The translations under genes were made by a program, and so were the position numbers. A stretch of DNA of 5,950 nt. Source: an uncultured Bacteroidota bacterium. Its GTDB lineage: Bacteria > Bacteroidota > Bacteroidia > Chitinophagales > Chitinophagaceae. Under the pieces are notes generated by a model. The model did not search any database. It had not been told where the DNA came from and saw only the letters and a program-made list of their open reading frames with translations. The DNA lies in the NCBI GenBank assembly GCA_903879995.1, contig CAIRNW010000317.1:1-5950 (forward strand), written 5' to 3'. Of the stretch, positions 1 through 5,037 are shown piece by piece (the stretch's first letter is position 1; each line of letters opens with the position of its first letter).

Positions 1-696
1 TGGATGTACTACCATTTGCTGGACGGGGACCTAGCCAGCAACACGCTAAGTTGGCAATGGGTAGCAGGAACTTTTTCTTCAAAGAAGTATTACTGTAATC
101 AAGAGAACATAAATCAATACTGTGGAAGCAAGCAAAAAGGGACTTTTCTAGACATTCCTTACATGGATCTACCCACCATGGAAGTACCCGACGTGCTGGA
201 ACCGGTTGAAAATATCACGCTACGAACCCCATTACCTGAAAAGGAAAATCCTCTATTAGACCCCAGTTTACCTGTTTTACTTTATCACCCTTATCATATT
301 GACCCAGACTGGAAAAAAGAAATTAAAGCAAACCGTATTCTAGTGCTTGAGCCATCTCATTTTCGAGAGCACCCGGTGAGTGAGGCTGTAATCAATTTTG
401 TACTTGAACTTGGAAAAAATATTGAGGGTTTGCAAATTTTTGCAGGAGAAGTAGGTGAAATAAATGGACTTCGAGATTGCAAGTCAGTTTATACACGAGA
501 ACACCCCTCCTTTCACCATTTCCCCGGATACCACGAATCAAGAGATTGGATGGTTCCTGAGTTAACAGGTCGATTTAATTCCTTTTTCGATTATTGGAAA
601 AAAGCAGAAAAAGTGCTTTTTCCCAAAGCGCCCAAAACAGTAACAGCCCCCACTCTTTTCTCGACAGCTCCTGTATTATCTTTGCAGAAACGCTGA
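1..696 (+). CDS. Photolyase/cryptochrome-type FAD-binding protein, C-terminal part (5' end outside window)
   Basis: The reading frame is open from the first base, so this is the last 231 residues of a longer protein; the ATG at position 4 is internal. Seen: fragment residues 8-20 read DGDLASNTLSWQW. This is the FAD-binding signature of the photolyase/cryptochrome family. By alignment from memory with E. coli PhrB, N14 corresponds to Asn378 near flavin N5 and W18 to Trp382 of the electron-transfer chain. The next stretch, KKYYCNQENINQYC (28-41), replaces the usual APYFRIFNP block, so this is a divergent branch. About 210 residues follow the WQW, roughly twice what class I photolyases have. Residues 90-150 alternate hydrophobic strands and helices (ILVLEPSHF at 113-121, LQIFAGE at 144-150). 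Family knowledge suggests light-driven DNA repair or blue-light sensing; the substrate cannot be told from this part. The stop lies one base before the thioesterase start. Confidence 0.8.
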   Translation, partial: WMYYHLLDGDLASNTLSWQWVAGTFSSKKYYCNQENINQYCGSKQKGTFLDIPYMDLPTMEVPDVLEPVENITLRTPLPEKENPLLDPSLPVLLYHPYHIDPDWKKEIKANRILVLEPSHFREHPVSEAVINFVLELGKNIEGLQIFAGEVGEINGLRDCKSVYTREHPSFHHFPGYHESRDWMVPELTGRFNSFFDYWKKAEKVLFPKAPKTVTAPTLFSTAPVLSLQKR

Positions 697-697
697 T

Positions 698-1216
698 ATG
701 CAATCTAAATCCCCTGCTGATAGCTTAACCATCATGACCGAGTTGGTATTACCCAACGACACTAACTTATTCGGAAATCTGATGGGCGGACGCTTAATGT
801 ACTGGATGGACATCGCGGCGGCGCTCGCAGCGCAAAAACATTGCAGCGTTCCCTGCGTTACTGCCTCAGTAGATAATATTTCTTTTGAAAACCCAATTAA
901 ATTGGGAAATACAGTACATATAGAAGCAAAAGTGACAAGGGCATTCAATTCCTCCATGGAAATTCACTTACGCGTGTGGGGCGAAGATCTCTCCCAACAG
1001 TATAGGTACAAGAGCAATGAAGCCTATTACACTTTTGTGGCACTTGATCCTAATCGCAAACCAAGACCAGTGCCGGCACTTCAGCCTACGAATGAGGAAG
1101 AACAAAGATTATTTGACGGAGCACTCCGAAGAAGACAACTACGATTAATCTTAGGCGGCAAAATGAAACCTGGAGAAGCAGCTGAATTGAAAGCGCTTTT
1201 TACAGACGCCAAATAA
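698..1216 (+). CDS. Hotdog-fold acyl-CoA thioesterase (YciA/ACOT-like)
   Basis: A complete 172-residue protein that should hydrolyse acyl-CoA to free fatty acid and CoA in the cytoplasm. Seen: residues 22-41 carry TNLFGNLMGG followed by RLMYWMDIAA, the active-site block of the ACOT/YciA group, with N23 and D38 as likely catalytic residues at the start of the central hotdog helix. TASVDNISFENPI plus a following GNTVHIEAKV (about 56-78) is the family's second conserved block. The tail (about 118-172) has the proline-rich linker and charged RRRQLRL segment usual in these proteins. Length is normal for a single-hotdog enzyme; such enzymes act as oligomers. The ATG follows the upstream stop in TGATATG, so translation is probably coupled to the photolyase-like gene. 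Chain-length preference cannot be read from the sequence. It ends five bases from the convergent acyltransferase. Confidence 0.9.
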   Translation: MQSKSPADSLTIMTELVLPNDTNLFGNLMGGRLMYWMDIAAALAAQKHCSVPCVTASVDNISFENPIKLGNTVHIEAKVTRAFNSSMEIHLRVWGEDLSQQYRYKSNEAYYTFVALDPNRKPRPVPALQPTNEEEQRLFDGALRRRQLRLILGGKMKPGEAAELKALFTDAK

Positions 1217-1221
1217 AAAGC
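1195..1221. terminator. Weak inverted repeat at the convergent gene ends (possible bidirectional terminator)
   Basis: GCTTTTTA at 1195-1202 is repeated exactly in reverse complement as TAAAAAGC at 1214-1221, with an 11-base loop. It spans the last codons and stop of the thioesterase and the 5-bp gap to the convergent acyltransferase. The stem is mostly A-T and no separate T-tract follows on either strand, so it is a poor intrinsic terminator. It is listed because it is the only candidate at this junction. Confidence 0.22.
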
Positions 1222-1989
1222 TTAGTTGGTGAACTCCGCGCGATGGTGCTTCCCTTTTAACATGTATGCGCGACTTTGTTCGATTGCATCCATAATCTGA
1301 TCCATGATCTGCTCAGCAGGTGCATCATAATCAATTTTTAAGGGCGCTTTGAATTGAACTGACAAACGAGTATTTCTCTTTTTTAACTTGAGACCCTTCT
1401 TGTTGAAAGCTCGCCAAAAACCACTGATCACAATTGGAATTACAATAGGACGAACTTCTTTGATAATCATAGCTGTTCCTTTACGACCCGGGGCAAATGG
1501 TCGGGTAGTCCCTTGCGGAAAGGTAATCACCCAATTTTTTTCAAGTGCCCGTACAATTTTTCGGGTATCAGATGGATCCAATCCTCTTCGAACATCTTTT
1601 CCCTCCGCACGCCAGGTTCGTTTTACGGTTATCCCCCCCGCTAATAGGAATAAGCGGGTAAGCAAGTTATCCTTCATCGTTTCCACAGCTGCCACATAAT
1701 TAACCCTGGTAAATGGGTTTAAGAGATAATAAGGAATTCCCAACCGATCTTTCTTCCCCCATTTAATAGCGCAAAAAATCTGGAAAAAAGTAATTACATC
1801 TGCAAAATAAGTTTGATGATTGCTAACAAATAAAACGCGTTGCTTAGGAAGACCCTTCAAGTGTTCAGTACCACTGATTCGCAACCGGTTGAACATAGCC
1901 AGCCCCGGGTAGGAAGCCATACCAACAACCAGAAAAACAAGTTTTCGGATCAAATTGGCACGAAAGATTCTATGCACGATTTTAGACAT
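1222..1989 (-). CDS. Divergent PlsC-family 1-acylglycerol-3-phosphate acyltransferase
   Basis: A complete 255-residue protein, the usual PlsC size, expected to transfer an acyl group to lysophosphatidic acid or a related acceptor at the inner membrane. Motifs in order: block I SNHQTYFAD at 56-64, with the catalytic pair H58 and D64; block II GGITVKR at 118-124; block III FPQGTTRPF at 157-165 followed by GRKGTA; block IV IVIPIVISGFW near 183-193. The N-terminus has a hydrophobic stretch (about 13-32) that could be a membrane anchor. Two departures from the textbook family are visible: five rather than four residues separate His and Asp (HX5D), and the FPEGT glutamate is glutamine (Q159). Similar variants occur in Bacteroidota as I recall, so it is probably functional, but the acceptor may differ. 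It lies downstream of rpsA behind a terminator and has its own candidate promoter, so it is probably a separate unit. No other family fits. Confidence 0.87.
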   Translation of the reverse strand: MSKIVHRIFRANLIRKLVFLVVGMASYPGLAMFNRLRISGTEHLKGLPKQRVLFVSNHQTYFADVITFFQIFCAIKWGKKDRLGIPYYLLNPFTRVNYVAAVETMKDNLLTRLFLLAGGITVKRTWRAEGKDVRRGLDPSDTRKIVRALEKNWVITFPQGTTRPFAPGRKGTAMIIKEVRPIVIPIVISGFWRAFNKKGLKLKKRNTRLSVQFKAPLKIDYDAPAEQIMDQIMDAIEQSRAYMLKGKHHRAEFTN

Positions 1990-2010
1990 GCGATGGGGTT
2001 ACAGGTATAA

Positions 2011-2018
2011 CAAATATA
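2011..2018 (-). promoter_or_regulatory. Candidate Bacteroidota -7 promoter element for the PlsC-family gene
   Basis: Read on the minus strand this is TATATTTG, an exact match to the Bacteroidota -7 consensus TAnnTTTG. It ends 21 bases before the ATG at 1989, implying a leader of only about 15 bases. The -33 region would fall on the T-tract of the rpsA terminator and has only a weak TTATG. The match is short and the region AT-rich, so this is a candidate only. Confidence 0.42.
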
Positions 2019-2040
2019 ACAAGCCCAGTCGCACAGGCAT

Positions 2041-2069
2041 AAAAAAAGGCTGCCGATAACGGCAGCCTT
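2041..2069 (-). terminator. Rho-independent terminator of rpsA
   Basis: On the minus strand AAGGCTGCCG, a four-base loop TTAT and CGGCAGCCTT form a perfect 10-bp stem rich in G-C pairs; T bases continue through 2041 (run of seven at 2047-2041). It begins 25 bases past the rpsA stop codon, a standard intrinsic terminator. The T-tract is on the minus-strand side only, so it acts for rpsA and should insulate the acyltransferase downstream. Confidence 0.93.
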
Positions 2070-2094
2070 GTAGTATAAGTTAGACAAAACTGGA

Positions 2095-3993
2095 TTATTC
2101 AGCGCCTTTTTCCTCAGCACCACCCTCCATCTTTTTCTTCAGGTCAGCTAAAACACCCAGATCGCCCAGAGTTGCTTTTTCAACTTTGCTTTGGATATTC
2201 TTTACAGCCTTCTTGGTTTTGTCAGAATCAGCTTTAGCTTCTTTCTTAGCTACTTCAGCTTCTTCTACTTTCCCTTGCTCCCAAATACGGGTGTGAGAAA
2301 GTACAATTCGCTTTTCATTCCGATCAAATTCAATCACCATGAAAGACGCAGTCTCGTCAGCACCGATAGTTTTGCCATCCTCCTTAGCCAAATGACGGTT
2401 AGGAGCAAATCCCTCTAAGCCGTATGGCAACTGAACAACAGCACCCTTATCATCACGACGTGTAACTAATCCCTCATGCAAGCTTCCGATGGCGAAAGTA
2501 TCCTGCAGTGTATTCCATGGATCTTCTTCCAGTTGCTTGTGGCCTAACTGTAGTTTGCGATTTTCCCGGTCAATACCCAGGATCATCACGTCGATATGTT
2601 GTCCAACTTTTGTGTACTCAGTTGGATGATTGAAACGCTTCAACCAGCTTAAGTCACTGATATGAATCATACCTCCAATACCGGGCGCTAATTCAACAAA
2701 CACACCGTAGTTGGTAATGTTTTTTACTAGACCTGCATGACGACTTCCCTCTGGGAATTTAGCATCAATCTCATTCCATGGATCGGCTGAAAGCTGCTTG
2801 ATAGAAAGACTCATCTTGCGACTTTCTTTATCCAGTGTAACGATTTTTGCTTCATGCTCATCTCCTAACTTGAAATACTCTTTTGCATTAACGGGAGTAT
2901 TAGCCCAGGTAATTTCAGAAACGTGAACCAACCCTTCAACACCAGGTTGAATTTCTAAGAAAGCACCATAGTCCTCAATATTCACAACTTTACCCTTCAC
3001 TACATTTCCTTCTACAACTCCTTCTCCCAATACATCCCAAGGATGAGGAGTGAGCTGTTTCAATCCTAAGCTAATTCTACGCTTTTCGTCGTCAAAGTCA
3101 AGTACCACCACATTGATTTTCTGATCAAGCTTAAGCACCTCTGAAGGATGTGCAATACGACCCCATGAAATATCGGTGATGTATAATAAACCATCGAGAC
3201 CACCTAAATCCATAAAGGCGCCGAAGTCTGTGATATTCTTCACTGTACCTTCCAACACCTGTCCTTTTTCCAGCTTGCTCATGATCTGTGCACGTTGTGC
3301 TTCAATATCGCTTTCAATTAATGCTTTGTGTGATACTACTGCATTTTTGATTGTTTCATTGATCTTAACAACTTTAAATTCCATTGTTTTACCAACAAAC
3401 TGATCATAGTCAGTAACCGGCTTAACATCAATTTGTGAACCTGGCAAGAAAGTTTCCATGCCAAATACATCAACAATCAAACCGCCTTTAGTTTTAGAAG
3501 TAACTGTACCGGTGATAATCTCGCCAGTTTTGTGAACTTCCACAATACGCTCCCAAGCACGCGTAATACGCGCTTGACGACGACTTAGATTCAGATGACC
3601 ATCACGGTCTTCTTTTTCTACAATCATTACTTCCACTTCGTCACCTACTTTAAGCGTAGGGATGTCACGGAATTCATTCAAAGAAATCAATCCATCACTT
3701 TTAAAACCGATGTTGAGTACCACATCTGTTTTAGTCATTCCCACCACTAAACCTTTGATCAACTCGCCATCGCTCAATTGAACGAATGTGCCTTCGTAAA
3801 CTTTGTGGTACTTCTCTTTCTCGTCATCAGAGTAGGAAGTAACATTACGCTTGTCTACGGTCCAGTCAAAATCATCATGTGCAGTTAGCACAGCCTCTAC
3901 AGGTGCTTTTGTTGTCGCTGCAGGTGTGACGGTATCCGCCCCACTCTCCTGTACATCAGCGTTTAATTGTTTGGTAATAAATTGGTGAAACAT
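2095..3993 (-). CDS. rpsA: 30S ribosomal protein S1 (bS1)
   Basis: A 632-residue protein with six S1 (OB-fold RNA-binding) domains, at about 72-138, 153-223, 241-312, 328-400, 415-488 and 500-567. Domains 3-5 are the most canonical (for example GTVKNITDFGAFMDLGGLDG in domain 3), and each is followed by an HPWD/DPWN linker motif (317-320, 404-407, 491-494). Domain 6 is degenerate, as is common. S1 binds mRNA on the small subunit and helps load transcripts, important in a phylum that makes little use of Shine-Dalgarno pairing. The first 40 residues are low-complexity and variable. The tail (about 570-632) is Lys/Ala/Glu-rich and ends with LGDLGVLADLKKKME, a conserved ending I recall from Bacteroidota S1. 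Length is greater than E. coli S1 (557) but normal for the phylum. The ATG at 3993 fits a promoter match just upstream; a strong terminator follows. It is not next to cmk here. Confidence 0.97.
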   Translation of the reverse strand: MFHQFITKQLNADVQESGADTVTPAATTKAPVEAVLTAHDDFDWTVDKRNVTSYSDDEKEKYHKVYEGTFVQLSDGELIKGLVVGMTKTDVVLNIGFKSDGLISLNEFRDIPTLKVGDEVEVMIVEKEDRDGHLNLSRRQARITRAWERIVEVHKTGEIITGTVTSKTKGGLIVDVFGMETFLPGSQIDVKPVTDYDQFVGKTMEFKVVKINETIKNAVVSHKALIESDIEAQRAQIMSKLEKGQVLEGTVKNITDFGAFMDLGGLDGLLYITDISWGRIAHPSEVLKLDQKINVVVLDFDDEKRRISLGLKQLTPHPWDVLGEGVVEGNVVKGKVVNIEDYGAFLEIQPGVEGLVHVSEITWANTPVNAKEYFKLGDEHEAKIVTLDKESRKMSLSIKQLSADPWNEIDAKFPEGSRHAGLVKNITNYGVFVELAPGIGGMIHISDLSWLKRFNHPTEYTKVGQHIDVMILGIDRENRKLQLGHKQLEEDPWNTLQDTFAIGSLHEGLVTRRDDKGAVVQLPYGLEGFAPNRHLAKEDGKTIGADETASFMVIEFDRNEKRIVLSHTRIWEQGKVEEAEVAKKEAKADSDKTKKAVKNIQSKVEKATLGDLGVLADLKKKMEGGAEEKGAE

Positions 3994-3996
3994 TCT

Positions 3997-4016
3997 AATA
4001 ACCCGAGGGTTTTATT
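3997..4016 (-). promoter_or_regulatory. Small inverted repeat in the rpsA leader, just before the start codon
   Basis: On the minus strand AATAAAACCC, TC and GGGTTATT form an imperfect inverted repeat ending three bases before the rpsA ATG. Five pairs (three G-C) close a loop that must open to four bases, and a two-base bulge separates three outer A-T pairs. It occupies most of the predicted leader of about 27 bases. S1 represses its own translation through leader structure in E. coli; whether this short hairpin does anything similar is speculation. Confidence 0.25.
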
Positions 4017-4025
4017 TCGGGGTGG

Positions 4026-4033
4026 CAAAGATA
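4026..4033 (-). promoter_or_regulatory. Candidate Bacteroidota -7 promoter element for rpsA
   Basis: The minus-strand sequence TATCTTTG matches TAnnTTTG exactly and is followed by C, as is often seen in strong Bacteroidota promoters. It would start transcription near 4020, giving a leader of about 27 bases before the ATG at 3993 and supporting that start codon. The -33 region has a T-run followed by AGTG about 20 bases upstream, a weak match. It lies in the only gap between rpsA and the divergent acyltransferase-like gene. Confidence 0.55.
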
Positions 4034-4068
4034 CAGGTATTATCATTATTTTCACTAAAAATCAGGGC

Positions 4069-5037
4069 TTGCTTTATCAAGGACTTAAACTAGCTTCTAG
4101 GCTGGCAATCAGGCTTTTATGCAGGGATATTCGGATTAATAATCCGGCAATTCTTGAAACAAAAGGCCCTGTATTATTAGCGGCAAATCATCCTAATTCT
4201 TTTCTCGATTCAATTCTGCTTGATACACTGTTTAAAGAACCGGTATGGGCCCTGGCCAGAGGAGACGCCTTCAAGAAAAAATGGCACGCCCGATTACTTC
4301 AATCCCTACGCATTTTTCCAGTATACAGAACAAGCGAAGGCGTAGAGAATCTGCATGTGAATTATCAAACCTTCAACACCTGTGTGGCACTTTTCAAACA
4401 AAATCAAATAGTAACTATCTATAGCGAGGCGCTTTGTGTTAACGAATGGCATTTGCGAAATCTCAAGAAAGGAACTGCCCGATTAGCGATTCAAGCCTGG
4501 GAGGCAGGTGTTCCCTTAACTGTTTTACCAGTAGGGCTCAATTACAGCTCGTTCAGAACATTTGGAAAAAATATTCATATCAACTTTGGTGAACCAATCA
4601 CTGCCGATCGAATTCCGCTTGCAAAAAGCGACGGCCACCGTCATCAACATTTTAATCAATGCTTACAGGAGGAATTAAGCAAACTAGTGTATGAGATTGC
4701 TCCACAGGATAAAGAAAAACTTGAACAACTACTTGGAGTACCTGTTAGCACCGTTGAAAAAAGGATATTGTTTCCTTTTGCGCTGCTTGGAAAAATACTT
4801 CACGTACCCTTGTATTATCCTTTGCAACAATTCACGCTTTCACATTTTGGCAAAACAGGGCACTATGATTCAGTGTTAAGTGCCTTGCTATTACTCTCCT
4901 ATCCCCTTTATTTAATGTTCATTGGAGTGCTCCTTGTATCGCAAGGCATTTCTATTGTATCAACTTTACTGGTGATAGCTGGATTTCCCTTGTTTGCATG
5001 GTGTCATGTTCGTACTAAAAATCAATTTGATGTTTAG
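4069..5037 (+). CDS. Lysophospholipid acyltransferase-like membrane protein (LPLAT/PlsC superfamily)
   Basis: A 322-residue protein from the chosen TTG start, expected to acylate a lysophospholipid or glycerol phosphate at the membrane. Motifs, numbered from that start: block I ANHPNSFLD (39-47) with H41 and D47; ALARGDAF (61-68); block II FPVYR (83-87); block III YSEALCVNEWHL (118-129) followed by KKGTARLA; block IV LPVGLNYSS (153-161). The C-terminus has two hydrophobic segments (about 269-291 and 294-312), likely a membrane hairpin, which ordinary PlsC enzymes lack. His and Asp are five residues apart, as in the HANQFVD-type motif of yeast Gpt2/Sct1. Start choice: no in-frame ATG precedes block I. 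The frame stays open back to a TTG at 3967, but that would overlap the rpsA start and promoter, while TTG 4069 gives MLYQGLKLASRLA, resembling the N-termini of relatives. Substrate unknown; start uncertain. Confidence 0.8.
   Translation: MLYQGLKLASRLAIRLLCRDIRINNPAILETKGPVLLAANHPNSFLDSILLDTLFKEPVWALARGDAFKKKWHARLLQSLRIFPVYRTSEGVENLHVNYQTFNTCVALFKQNQIVTIYSEALCVNEWHLRNLKKGTARLAIQAWEAGVPLTVLPVGLNYSSFRTFGKNIHINFGEPITADRIPLAKSDGHRHQHFNQCLQEELSKLVYEIAPQDKEKLEQLLGVPVSTVEKRILFPFALLGKILHVPLYYPLQQFTLSHFGKTGHYDSVLSALLLLSYPLYLMFIGVLLVSQGISIVSTLLVIAGFPLFAWCHVRTKNQFDV

Noticed and set aside
676..957. 93-codon open frame on the - strand
   Set aside because: It lies opposite the thioesterase, whose conserved motifs fix the + strand as coding; the antisense product shows no recognisable domain.
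1388..1699. 103-codon open frame on the + strand
   Set aside because: It is antisense to the PlsC-family gene, over its conserved blocks; the product is Arg/Ile-rich with no recognisable motif.
2191..2418. 75-codon open frame on the + strand with a Phe/Ser/Leu-rich start
   Set aside because: It is antisense to the Lys/Glu/Ala-rich tail of bS1; the hydrophobic look arises from the complement of Lys and Glu codons.
2500..2800. Repeated CCATGGATC-type stretches in rpsA, considered as a DNA repeat
   Set aside because: They encode the DPWN motif that ends successive S1 domains, so they reflect protein-domain repetition.
3176..3403. 75-codon open frame on the + strand
   Set aside because: It is antisense to S1 domains 2-3 of rpsA, with no independent evidence of coding.
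3967..4068. Upstream extension of the second acyltransferase-like gene to TTG 3967
   Set aside because: The added 34 residues overlap the rpsA start codon, leader and promoter and do not resemble the N-terminus of related proteins.
4691..4879. 62-codon open frame on the + strand
   Set aside because: It is a shifted frame within the second acyltransferase-like gene; no motif and no start signal.
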